Of a stretch of DNA of 64,000 nucleotides, positions 9,223-18,145 are shown piece after piece. Under the pieces are notes generated by a model, which saw nothing but the letters and a program-made list of their open reading frames with translations, did no database searches and was not told the origin of the DNA. How positions within the stretch are numbered: position 1 is the first letter of the stretch; the number at the start of each line of letters is the position of its first letter. The stretch covers positions 124,001 to 188,000 of the forward strand of contig CAVXIF010000001.1 in NCBI GenBank assembly GCA_963761775.1, read 5' to 3'. The position numbers and the translations under genes were made by a program. Source of the stretch: Parerythrobacter_A sp963761775. Lineage in GTDB: Bacteria; Pseudomonadota; Alphaproteobacteria; Sphingomonadales; Sphingomonadaceae.

Positions 9223-9943
9223 ATGCGCGTTACCTGCGCGGCAAAGCGGTAGCCGCCGCCGCGAATGGTCAGGATGAGTTGCGGGTCGCGGCTGTCCGCC
9301 TCGATCTTGCGGCGGAGGCGGCTGATCTGGTTATCGACGGCGCGGTCGAACAGCTGGGCCTCGCGGCCCTGCACCATGTCGAGCAGGCGGTCGCGGTCCA
9401 GCACCTGGCCCGGATGGTCGAGGAAGGCGCGCAGCAGCCGGAACTCCGCGGTCGAAATCGGCACCAGCGCATCGTCGGGATCGGTCAGGCGGCGTTTGAG
9501 CGGGTCGAGCCGCCAGCCTTCGAAAGTGTAGGACGCTTCGTCCGCGACGGGTGCGCTCGAATCGGCTCCCGTCCCGCACGCCTGCGCAGCACGGAGCGGA
9601 TGCGCGCCACCAGTTCGCGCGGCTCGAACGGCTTGGTCACATAGTCGTCCGCACCGATTTCCAGCCCCACGATGCGGTCGGTCGCTTCGCCGCGCGCGGT
9701 CAGCAGGATGACCGGCAGGCCCTGCGTTTCGACCAGATGGCGGCAGAGCGACAGCCCGTCCTCGCCCGGCATCATGATGTCGAGCAGGACGAGGTCGAAC
9801 GTATCGTGCTGTAAGGCGGTTCTTGCCAGCGCCGCGCTTTCCGCCTGATGCACGACGAACCCCTGCCGGACCAGATAGTCCGCCAGGGGCTCGCGCAGGG
9901 TCGCTTCGTCGTCGACCAGCAGCAGGGTGGTGGCGTCGCTCAC
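9219..9943 (-). CDS. OmpR-family response regulator (frame break near 9565)
   Basis: The receiver domain (residues 1-120) has acidic residues DDE at 11-13, phospho-acceptor Asp55 in DLVLLDIMMPG, and VTKPFEP with the conserved Lys. The winged-helix DNA-binding domain ends with QISRLRRKIEADS and TIRGGGYRF. The two halves lie in different frames. The linker reads DSSAPVADEASYTFEGWRLD in the second frame, and one missing base near 9559-9570 joins them. It starts with GTG directly after the EF-hand stop (TAG|GTG) and overlaps the kinase start by 4 bases. It is the cognate regulator of the downstream kinase. Confidence 0.9.
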
Positions 9944-10594
9944 CTAGCTGCCGCGACGGCCCTTGCGCTGCTCGCGGCCTGCCCGGCGTTCTTCCTGAGT
10001 CACTTGCCCGTCGCCATTGGCGTCCATCCGGGCAAACCGCTGGTCGGCGGCGGCAGTGAATTCAGCCAGGCTGACGGCCTGGTCGCCATTGGCATCGGCG
10101 CGTTCGAGCATTTTCATGCCGCCACCGCCGCGACGTTTACCGCCGCCACGCTTGCCGCGCCGTTCCTTCATGGCTTCGCGCCCCGCATCCATTTCGGCCT
10201 GGCTCACGCCGCCCGATCCATCGGTATCGAGCCGGGCGAAGCGGCGTTCCATGCGGTCGCCACGGCGCTCTGCACGTCGGGAGTCACGCGCTTCGCGTGC
10301 GGCGGTCATCTCGGCCAGCGAGACTTCGCCATCGCTGTTCGCATCGGTGGAGGCAAAGCGTTCCGCCTTGCGCGCGCTGCGGTCGGCAACTGTCACGCTG
10401 CCGTCGCCGTCGGCATCCATCCGGGCGAAGCGGGCGGCGATATGCGCCTGGTGCTCGACGGCGGTGATGACGCCGTCGCCATCGGCATCGGGCTTCACGC
10501 GGTCGCCCTGCTGGGCAACGGCAACACCGCCTGCGGTCAGCGCCAGCGCGGCCGCGGAAAGGGTGAGGGTGAGTTTACGGGTAAGCTTGGGCAT
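9944..10594 (-). CDS. Secreted EF-hand protein with six calcium-binding loops
   Basis: The 216-residue protein has a signal peptide with a likely cut after VAVA near residue 27. Six EF-hand loops start at about residues 36, 60, 84, 123, 167 and 191 (for example DADGDGVITAVE and DANGDGQVTQEE). A basic Gly-rich linker (RRGKRGGGKRRGGGGMK) lies between loops four and five. Loop five has Gln where Gly is usual (DANGDQAVSLAE). It is the first gene of a leftward operon with a response regulator and sensor kinase, so it may be the operon's calcium-binding target or its co-sensor; this is inference. It is periplasmic or exported. Confidence 0.85.
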   Translation of the reverse strand: MPKLTRKLTLTLSAAALALTAGGVAVAQQGDRVKPDADGDGVITAVEHQAHIAARFARMDADGDGSVTVADRSARKAERFASTDANSDGEVSLAEMTAAREARDSRRAERRGDRMERRFARLDTDGSGGVSQAEMDAGREAMKERRGKRGGGKRRGGGGMKMLERADANGDQAVSLAEFTAAADQRFARMDANGDGQVTQEERRAGREQRKGRRGS

Positions 10595-10730
10595 GGGTGT
10601 TCTCCTTCGGGGTTGATGCCCCCGTTCTAGCTAACCCGTGTCGCAGGATTATCCCGCGCATCGGGAGAAGTGTCGCAGTTTGTAACGCAGCCGCGCACAC
10701 GTTCACCGCATCGACAGTTTCAGGCAGCGG

Positions 10731-11117
10731 TCACCGCGCGCGATGTTCGGTTCCTTCGCCTGCGGTGATGAAGATGGCCGTTGCCGCTTGCGCCACATTT
10801 GCCGTGTGCCAGACGCCCGGCTCGTTGATTGCATAATCGCCACCGCTCAGCACGGTTTCGCGCATGCCCTCGGCGGTTTCCTGCACCAGCGTCATTTCGC
10901 CATCGGTGCAGATGACCACTTCGGCACCGTGCGGATGCATTTCCCAGCTGGTCCAGTCTTCGGTGAACCGGAATTGCGAGACAAGACGGCCGCCGGGTTC
11001 GGGATGGCGCGCGGCGTATTCGGCATACCACGCCATGTCGCCCGCGAACGCCGGTTGCGCCTCGGCCGAACCTTTCGGATCGAGATGGACCCAGCGGTCG
11101 GCAAGGCGGTCCGCCAT
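10731..11117 (-). CDS. Cupin-domain protein
   Basis: The 128-residue protein shows the cupin layout: motif 1 EMHPHGAEVVICTDGEMTLV with two His and a Glu as likely metal ligands, and motif 2 around GGDYAINEPGVWHTANV. A small single-domain cupin like this could be an isomerase, a dioxygenase or a sensor; substrate unknown. Start ATG 11117 (MADRLADRWVHLD) is 2 bases after the aminopeptidase stop, so the two genes are very likely cotranscribed. A 136-base gap separates its end from the EF-hand gene. Confidence 0.8.
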   Translation of the reverse strand: MADRLADRWVHLDPKGSAEAQPAFAGDMAWYAEYAARHPEPGGRLVSQFRFTEDWTSWEMHPHGAEVVICTDGEMTLVQETAEGMRETVLSGGDYAINEPGVWHTANVAQAATAIFITAGEGTEHRAR

Positions 11118-11119
11118 GG

Positions 11120-12940
11120 TCACAGCGGTTCGCACGCTGCGTCGAACCACGTCCGCACGTCTCCTTCGAGCTGCGGGCCGACGATGGCGTGGACTTGCTG
11201 GTGATAGGCGTTCCACCAGTCGATTTCGGCAGGCGTCAGCAGGTCGCGATTCGACCAGCGTGCTTGTCGATCGGCGCGAAGGTGAGCGTTTCGAAGCCAA
11301 GATAGTCGCCTTCCGCACCTTCGATTTCGGCGGGCGTTACGAGCACCAGGTTCTCGATGCGGATGCCGAACGCGTTCGCCTTGTAATAACCCGGCTCGTT
11401 GGAACAGATCATTCCGGCCCGCAGCGGTTCGCCGGTACCGGGTTGCGCGCCGCTGGACTTGGCGATGCGTTGCGGCCCTTCGTGCACGCCCAGATAGCTG
11501 CCCACGCCGTGCCCGGTGCCGTGCGCATAATCGACACCCGCCTGCCACAAGTGCTGGCGGGCGAACGCGTCGAGCTGGCCGCCGCTGGTCCCGTCGGGGA
11601 AACGCGCGGTGGCGAGCGCGATGTGGCCTTTCAGCACGCGGGTGAAGCGGTCGCGATGCTCGGCGGTCGGTTGCGCTGTGCCATCCGTATTTCCAATCCA
11701 GACCGTGCGCGTGATGTCGGTCGTGCCGTCGGCATATTGCCCGCCCGAATCGCACAGGAATACGCTGCCCGGCGCAATGGGAATGTTGCTGTCCTCGTCC
11801 ACGCGGTAATGGGGCAGCGCGGCATGCGGTCCGGCGGCGGAGATCGTGTCGAAGCTCTGGTCGCGCAAGACGCCCGTTTCCTCGCGGAAGGCGCGCAGTT
11901 TCGCGACGGCCGACAGCTCGTCTTCGCCAGCCTTCGGGCACTTCTGTCGCCAGCCAGTGCAGAAACTTGGCAATCGCCGCGCCGTCGCGCGCCTGCGCAT
12001 CGCGGTGGCCCTGTTGCTCGGCATCGTTCTTGATCGCCTTGGGCAGGATGACCGGATCGCGCGCCAGCACCGGCTTCGCGCCGCCTGCCGATAGCAGGCC
12101 GGATATCGCCGCCACGCCGAAATCGGGATCGACGCCGACGGTTTTGCCCGCCAGATCGCCCAGCGCCCCCACGAACGCATCGCGCGGACGCAGCGTTACC
12201 GCATTGCCGAGATGCCGTTCCAGTTCGGGCGTCACCTTTTCGGGCGCGATGAACAGGTCCGCCGTGCCGTCGTCATGTGCAATGAGGTAGGACAGCGCGA
12301 CCGGCGTACGGTCCACATCGCTGCCGCGAATGTTCAGCAGCCACGCGATGCTGTCCAAGGCGGAGATAACGGCAGCATCCTGCCCCGCAGCCCGAATCGC
12401 ATCGGCCACCTGCGCGCGCTTGTCCGCGCTGCTGCGCCCGGCCAATGCCTCGTCATGCACCACGGCGGGTGCGGGCGAGGGGGCGGGGCGATCCGCCCAC
12501 ACCGCGTCGACAGGATTGCCGTCCGTCGCCACCAACGCCATTCGCTTGGCTTCTATGTCGCGCTGCAGCGCCTTCGCCCAGCCCGCCGTGTGCAGCCACG
12601 CATCGTAGCCGATCCGCGCCCCTTCCGGTGCATTGGCAGTCAGCCATTTCGCCATGCTTTCACCCGGCACGATATTGATATCGAACAACCGCACATCGAC
12701 CTGATCGCGTACCTGGATGGTGTAGCGTCCGTCGACGAACATCGCCGCGCCGTTCTTCAGCACAATCGCCGCCCCGGCAGACCCGCCGAAACCGGTGAGC
12801 CAGGCCAGCCGCTGCGCATAGCCGCCGATATATTCGGACATGTGTTCATCGCTCAACGGCACCACGAAGCCATCGAGATCGCGCCGCTTCAATTCCTCGC
12901 GCAAGGCGGACAAGCGGCTCTCATGGGTTTGCATCAGCAT
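11120..12940 (-). CDS. pepP: M24B Xaa-Pro aminopeptidase (two compensating frame breaks)
   Basis: About 606 residues with the three-domain layout of the long (APP1-like) aminopeptidase P. The N-terminal creatinase-like domains contain LAWLTGFGGSAGAAIV and LDSIAWLLNIRGSDVD. The C-terminal pita-bread domain has dinuclear metal ligands in DSGGQYADGTTDITRT, HGTGHGVGSYLGVHEGP, EPGYY and ENLVLV. It removes N-terminal residues before proline. The middle third lies in another frame: a one-base gain near 11925-11935 and a one-base loss near 11258-11266 restore a single reading frame, ending WWNAYHQQVHAIVGPQ. It is most likely cytoplasmic and is divergent from the S9 oligopeptidase gene. Confidence 0.88.
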   Translation of the reverse strand: MLMQTHESRLSALREELKRRDLDGFVVPLSDEHMSEYIGGYAQRLAWLTGFGGSAGAAIVLKNGAAMFVDGRYTIQVRDQVDVRLFDINIVPGESMAKWLTANAPEGARIGYDAWLHTAGWAKALQRDIEAKRMALVATDGNPVDAVWADRPAPSPAPAVVHDEALAGRSSADKRAQVADAIRAAGQDAAVISALDSIAWLLNIRGSDVDRTPVALSYLIAHDDGTADLFIAPEKVTPELERHLGNAVTLRPRDAFVGALGDLAGKTVGVDPDFGVAAISGLLSAGGAKPVLARDPVILPKAIKNDAEQQGHRDAQARDGAAIAKFLHWLATEVPEGWRRRAVGRRETARLPRGNGRLARPELRHDLRRRTACRAAPLPRGRGQQHSHCAGQRIPVRFGRAICRRHDRHHAHGLDWKYGWHSATDRRASRPLHPRAERPHRARHRAFPRRDQRRPARRVRPPALVAGGCRLCARHRARRGQLSGRARRAATHRQVQRRATRYRRTAAGRNDLFQRAGLLQGERVRHPHREPGARNARRNRRCGRRLSWLRNAHLRADRQARWSNRDLLTPAEIDWWNAYHQQVHAIVGPQLEGDVRTWFDAACEPL

Positions 12941-13049
12941 GGCGTATTCCTTCGGGTCTGGTGTTGCGAAGCGGTTCGGCTAAACGCTGTCGCATAATCA
13001 TTATGCCGACATAGCATGTGTCGGCCCGTTTCAACAGGGAACGCCACCC

Positions 13050-15253
13050 ATGAACAGACCAGCCTTGCTTATCGGCCTTCTTGCCAGTGCCGCGATTGTA
13101 CATCCGGCTTTCGCCCAGACCCAGCCTTCCGAAATGCCTTCAGAAATGAAAGAACCCGCCCGCTTGTCCGCATCAGACCTTTCCGCCCCGCCCGTTGCCG
13201 AGAAGCGCAGCCACAGCGCCACGCATCACGGCATCACCATCGAGGATCCGTATCACTGGCTGAAGGACCAGTCCTATCCCGTGATCGACGATGCCGACGT
13301 GCTGGCGCATCTGGAGGCGGAGAACGCCTATTTCGAGGCAGCGATGGAGCCGCATCGCACGCTGGTGAAGACGCTGTTCGAGGAACTGAAGGGGAGGGTG
13401 AAGCAGGACGACAGCTCGGTTCCGCAAAAGGACGGCGACTATCTGTACTGGACCGCCGTGGTCGAGGGGAAGGAGTACCGGCAATGGTGGCGCAGGCCCG
13501 TGGCAGGTGGTGCCGACGAGCTGATGCTGGACGAGAACGCGCTGGCCGAGGGCAAGGATTATTTCCGGCTCGGTTCGATCTCGGTCAGCGAGGACGGCAC
13601 GAAGCTCGCCTATTCCTATGACGATAACGGCTCGGAACGCTTCACCGCGCGGATCAAGGATCTGACGACGGGCGAATTGCTGCCCGATGTCATTCCCGAA
13701 ACGCTGTCGTCGCTCCTCTGGGTCGCGGGCGATACTGCGCTGGTCTACGGCAAGGCGAATGCCAACTGGCGCGTCGACAATGCCCGCCTGCACCGGATTG
13801 GCACCGACGTTGCGGACGATGTGGAGCTGTATCGCGAGGCGGACGAGGGGTTCCGCGTCGGCATCGGCAAGAGCGCGCAGGATGACTGGCTCATCATCGC
13901 TACCGGCGACAACGAGACGAGCGAAGTGCGGCTGGTGCCGACCGCCGATCCGACCGGCGAACAGGTTCTGGTGCGGGCGCGGGAGAAGGGTGTCGAATAC
14001 GATGTCGATCTGCGCACCGAAGACGGCAAGACGACGCTGTTCGTCCATACCAATGACGACCACGTCAATTTCCGCCTCGCCACCGCGGACCTTGCCACCC
14101 CGGGCGAGTGGACGACGCTGATTGCCGGATCGGACCAGTTCTACCTCACCGACATGCAGCTGTTCGAAGACTTCTATGTCACCGAGGGGCGGCTGGACGG
14201 GCTCGATCAGGTGCAAGTGCGCGCCTATGACGATGCGGGTGACGTGACGCCCGTCGCTTTCCCCGAAGCGAGCTATGACGCCGGACTGTCCAGCAATCCG
14301 GAATATGCGGTCGACACGCTGCGGCTGTCCTATGAAAGCATGGTCACGCCCGACAGCGTCTATGACTACGATGTGGCCAGCGGCGCACTTGAATTGCTGA
14401 AGCAGCAGGAAATCCCCAGCGGCTACGATGCTTCGCAATATGTCACCGAGCGACTGGCCATCACCGCGCGCGACGGCACGCAGGTGCCGGTCAGCGTGGT
14501 GCGCCGCGCCGATACGCCGAAGGGCGGCCCGCTGCATCTCTATGCCTATGGCGCCTACGGCTATGCCGTGCCGCCGGGCTTTTCCAGCAGCCGGTTAAGC
14601 CTGCTGGATCGGGGCATGGCCTACGCCATCGCGCATATTCGCGGCGGGGACGATCTGGGCCGCAACTGGTATCTGCAAGGCAAGATGAACGAACGCACCA
14701 ACACGTTCAACGATTTCGTTGACGTGGCGAAGGGGCTGGTCGCACGGGGCTATACGCAAGCTGGCAGGATCAGCGCCAGCGGCGGCTCGGCGGGCGGCAG
14801 CCTGATGGGCGTGATCGCCAACACCGATCCGGCGCTGTGGGGCGCGATCGTGGCCGATGTGCCGTTCGTCGATATCCTCAACACCATGCTCGACGATACG
14901 CTGCCGCTGACGCCGGGCGAGTGGCCGGAATGGGGCAATCCCATCGAGAGCAAGCAGGCCTACGCCTACATCCTCAGCTACAGCCCCTACGATCAGGTCG
15001 CGCGCAGGACTATCCGCCGATGCTGGTGACGGCGGGGCTGAACGATCCGCGGGTGACGTATTGGGAACCCGCCAAATGGGTCGCCCGGCTGCGCGAGTTG
15101 AAGACGGACGATAACCTGCTGCTGCTGAAAACGAACATGGGCGCGGGCCACGGCGGCAAGTCGGGCCGCTTCACCGCGCTGGAGGAAACGGCGGAGGAGT
15201 TCGCCTTCATCCTGACGCAGCTTGGGTTGGCCAATCCGGAACAGTCGGAGTGA
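13050..15253 (+). CDS. S9 family oligopeptidase (oligopeptidase B type), exported (frame break near 15000)
   Basis: About 734 residues with a signal peptide (MNRPALLIGLLASAAIVHPAFAQ). A beta-propeller domain begins at HHGITIEDPYHWLKD and a C-terminal alpha/beta-hydrolase domain follows. The catalytic Ser is about residue 580 in SASGGSAGGSL. The Asp lies in AGLNDPRVTYWEPAKW and the His in GAGHGGKSGR. The last about 80 residues are in another frame; one missing base near 14996-15006 (SPYDQV then AQDYPPMLV) restores it. It cleaves short peptides, typically after basic residues in the oligopeptidase B branch. It lies 109 bases from, and divergent to, pepP. Confidence 0.88.
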
Positions 15254-15648
15254 CCAAACCTTTCTCGCTGACCTTCACCGCCACACCCGAGCATATCGAC
15301 GAGATGGGGCATGTGAACAACGCGGTGTGGGTCGGCTGGGTGCAGGACATGGCGACGGCACATTGGCGTGAGGTGGCTTCGGAGGCGCAGCAAGCGGCGC
15401 TGGTGTGGCTCGTGGTGCGGCACGAGATCGATTATCGCGGCAATATTGCCGTCGGCGAGAGCGTGACCGGCACCACCTTCATCCCCGGCAAACCGTCGGG
15501 CGCGAAGTTCGACCGGCGGGTGGATTTTCACGATGCGAATGGCAAGCGGATCGTTTCTGCCAACACCACTTGGGCCATGCTGGACCGCGCCACCGGTCGC
15601 CCGCTGCGCGTGCGCGAAGAGGTCTACGCGCCGTTCATCGCCAGCTAG
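15250..15648 (+). CDS. Hotdog-fold acyl-CoA thioesterase (4HBT family)
   Basis: The 132-residue single hotdog domain has the YbgC/FadM-like signature HIDEMGHVNNAVWVGWVQD, holding the catalytic Asp/Asn region. VVRHEIDYRGNI and WAMLDRATGRPLRV follow. It would hydrolyse an acyl-CoA; the chain length is unknown. The GTG start overlaps the oligopeptidase stop as GTGA, suggesting coupling. Its TAG stop overlaps the stop of alanine dehydrogenase on the other strand by 3 bases. Confidence 0.85.
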   Translation: MTKPFSLTFTATPEHIDEMGHVNNAVWVGWVQDMATAHWREVASEAQQAALVWLVVRHEIDYRGNIAVGESVTGTTFIPGKPSGAKFDRRVDFHDANGKRIVSANTTWAMLDRATGRPLRVREEVYAPFIAS

Positions 15649-16760
15649 CCCAGCACCTCCGCCACGGGCTTGTAGTCATAGCCCAGCTCGGTCGCCACCG
15701 CCTCGTATGTCACCGCGCCCGCATGCACGTTCAGCCCTTCTGCCAGATGCGGATCGCGGCGCAGCGCCTCGCGCCAGCCGTGCCGTGCCATGCGCAGGGC
15801 ATGGGGCAGGGTGACGTTGTTGAGCGCGTAGGTGCTGGTCCGCGCGACAGCGCCCGGCATGTTCGCCACGCAGTAATGCACGATATCGTCCACCACGAAG
15901 GTCGGCTCGGCATGGGTCGTCGGCTTCGACGTTTCGAAGCAGCCGCCCTGGTCGATCGCCACATCCACCAGCACCGCACCCGGCTTCATTTCGGACAGCA
16001 ATTCGCGGGTCACCAGCTTGGGCGCGGCGGCGCCGGGGATCAGCACCGCACCGATCACCAGGTCCGCCTGCCGCACCGAATCTTCCAGATTGGCACGGCT
16101 GGAATAGCGGGTCGAGGCGCGCGCCTCGAAGAAGGTGCCGACCTTGTCCAGCACTTCGGGATCGCGGTCGAGGATGGTGACATCGCCGCCCAGCCCGACC
16201 GCCATCTGCGCCGCGTTGAAGCCGACCACGCCGCCGCCGATCACCACCACCTTGCCCGGCAACACCCCGGGCACGCCGCCCAGCAATACGCCGCGCCCGC
16301 CCTGCGCTTTCTCCAGCGCGGTCGCGCCCGCCTGAATGCTCATCCGCCCGGCCACCTGGCTCATCGGTTTCAGCAGGGGCAGCACCCCGTTCGGCGCGGT
16401 GACGGTTTCGTAAGCGATTGCCGTCACACCCGATTTTACCAAGTCGGCGGTCTGGTCGGGATCGGGCGCGAGGTGCAGATAGGTGTAGAGGATCTGGTCG
16501 GGGCGCAGCTTGGCGCGCTCCTCCGCCTGCGGCTCCTTCACCTTCACCACCATCTCGCATTCGGCGAAGATCGGGTCCGGCCCGTCGACGATTTTTGCAC
16601 CCGCATCGCGATATTCCGCATCGGTCGCCCCGATGCCCAGCCCTGCGCCGCTCTCGATCCACACTTCGGAGCCGTTCATGCCCAGCTCGCGCGCGCTTTC
16701 CGGCGTCAGGCCGACGCGGTATTCGTGGTTCTTGATCTCCGCCGGGCAACCGATACGCAT
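15645..16760 (-). CDS. ald: Alanine dehydrogenase
   Basis: The 371-residue length is typical for the family. The start MRIGCPAEIKNHEYRVGLTP is characteristic. The catalytic pair Lys75 (VKVKEP) and His96 (LHLAPDP) sits at the canonical positions. A Rossmann NAD site GGGVVGFNAAQMAVGLG lies near 170-187, and VDVAIDQGGCFETS and NMPGAVARTSTYALNN follow. It interconverts L-alanine and pyruvate with NAD and ammonia in the cytoplasm. It is divergent from pstS, and the 128-base gap carries a PHO box aimed at pstS. The gene is intact. Confidence 0.96.
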   Translation of the reverse strand: MRIGCPAEIKNHEYRVGLTPESARELGMNGSEVWIESGAGLGIGATDAEYRDAGAKIVDGPDPIFAECEMVVKVKEPQAEERAKLRPDQILYTYLHLAPDPDQTADLVKSGVTAIAYETVTAPNGVLPLLKPMSQVAGRMSIQAGATALEKAQGGRGVLLGGVPGVLPGKVVVIGGGVVGFNAAQMAVGLGGDVTILDRDPEVLDKVGTFFEARASTRYSSRANLEDSVRQADLVIGAVLIPGAAAPKLVTRELLSEMKPGAVLVDVAIDQGGCFETSKPTTHAEPTFVVDDIVHYCVANMPGAVARTSTYALNNVTLPHALRMARHGWREALRRDPHLAEGLNVHAGAVTYEAVATELGYDYKPVAEVLG

Positions 16761-16817
16761 GGTGTGTCTCCTGATGCAGCTTTTGCGTTAGGTGGTGCGG
16801 CGCGACCGGACAAGCCA

Positions 16818-16835
16818 CTGTCACATGGCTGTCAT
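16818..16835 (+). promoter_or_regulatory. PHO box (PhoB operator) upstream of pstS
   Basis: Two direct repeats CTGTCAC and CTGTCAT are separated by ATGG, so the repeats are 11 bases apart, matching the PhoB box. A -10-like TACCTAAT lies at 16842-16849, about one turn downstream, and the pstS ATG is at 16889. This arrangement predicts PhoB-dependent induction of pstS when phosphate is scarce. Confidence 0.8.
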
Positions 16836-16888
16836 TGCCGCTACCTAATCGAAATGCCTCCGTTCGAAAGTTTAGGAAAGTTCAGGCC

Positions 16889-17938
16889 ATGACCGTGTTT
16901 CGCAAGCTCGCCGTTCCGCTGCTGCTCGGCGCGGCATCCGCGCTGGCGCTGGCCGGGTGCGATACCGGCGGGGGGTCGCGCGAATCCATCAAGGTCGTCG
17001 GCTCTTCCACCGTTTTCCCCTTCGCCAAGAAGGTCGCAGAAAACTTCGCGCTGTCCAATCCCGATTTCAACAGCCCGGTCATCGAATCTACCGGTACCGG
17101 CAATGGCATCAACCTGTTCTGCAAGGGCGTGGGACCGAGCCATCCCGATATCGCCAATGCCAGCCGCCGCATGAAACCGTCCGAGCTGGAAACCTGCACC
17201 GCCAATGGCGTGACCGAGGTGGTCGAAGTGCAGGTCGGCCTCGACGGCATCGCCTTTGCCTCGAAAAAGGGCGGCATCATGATGAACCTGACGCCCGAAA
17301 CTGTCTACCGCGCCATCGCCGCCAATCCCTATGGCGAGGAACAGACGGCACAGACCTGGTCCGATGTCGATGCCTCGCTGCCCGATGTGCCTATCCTCGT
17401 TTACGGCCCGCCCTCCACTTCCGGCACGCGCGATGCGCTGAAGGAGCTGGTGCTGCACAAGGGGTGCGACGCGGATCCGCGCATGGTGGCGTTGAAGGAC
17501 AGCGACGAGCCGGCGTGGGAAGCCACCTGCACCGACCTGCGCACCGACGGCGCCTATGTCGACCAGGGCGAGCAGGACAATCTGATTGTCCAGAAGATTT
17601 CCAACAACGACAAGGCGTTGGGCATTTTCGGCTATTCCTACCTCGAAGAAAACGCTGGTGTTGTGCAGGGCCTGCCGCTGGACGGGGTGGAACCGACTTA
17701 CGAGAACATCACCAGCTTCGCCTATGAAGGTGCGCGCCCGCTCTATATTTACATCAAGAAGGCGCATGTGAACGCCATTCCGGGCCTGAAGCAATTCGTG
17801 GAACAGTGGCGCACCGACTGGGTGCAGGGCGGCGCGCTGTCGAAGATCGGCATGGTCCCCTCGCAAGCCGACGCGATGGCAAGCAATGCCGCGAAACTCA
17901 CCGGCCTGACCCCGATGACGGCGGCTGATCTGAATTAG
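16889..17938 (+). CDS. pstS: Phosphate ABC transporter substrate-binding lipoprotein
   Basis: The 349-residue protein has a lipoprotein signal ending in the lipobox LAGC (Cys24). It then has the phosphate-binding landmarks IKVVGSSTVFPFAKKVAENF, ESTGTGNGINLFC, DIANASRRM, VGLDGIAFA and GPPSTSGTRDALKEL. It captures phosphate in the periplasm for PstCAB. Start ATG 16889 follows an AGGAAAG ribosome site. The permease and ATPase genes (pstC, pstA, pstB) do not follow; the next gene is on the other strand, so this pstS is transcribed alone. A PHO box precedes it. Bases 17939-18145 show no feature I recognise. Confidence 0.94.
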   Translation: MTVFRKLAVPLLLGAASALALAGCDTGGGSRESIKVVGSSTVFPFAKKVAENFALSNPDFNSPVIESTGTGNGINLFCKGVGPSHPDIANASRRMKPSELETCTANGVTEVVEVQVGLDGIAFASKKGGIMMNLTPETVYRAIAANPYGEEQTAQTWSDVDASLPDVPILVYGPPSTSGTRDALKELVLHKGCDADPRMVALKDSDEPAWEATCTDLRTDGAYVDQGEQDNLIVQKISNNDKALGIFGYSYLEENAGVVQGLPLDGVEPTYENITSFAYEGARPLYIYIKKAHVNAIPGLKQFVEQWRTDWVQGGALSKIGMVPSQADAMASNAAKLTGLTPMTAADLN

Positions 17939-18145
17939 GTTTCGTTCATGAAATACATGCCGGGCGGCGGTTGTAAGGAAACCGCTCCCGGTGTGGCTTT
18001 TGGGCAAAGCTCTCGTTCGTTCGCAAAGCGCTAAGTGAATCGTACGCTTGAAGTTGATGCAGGCATGGATGAAGCGGGTGCGCATTGCCCCGGCATGGCA
18101 TGGGCGCGGGGCTGTAGGACACCGTTTTTCGCGGCCAGCGCCGCT

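Noticed and set aside
11920..11940. Programmed ribosomal frameshift as an explanation of the broken genes
   Set aside because: The break sites share no slippery heptamer, lie in many unrelated genes and include both gains and losses, so errors fit better.
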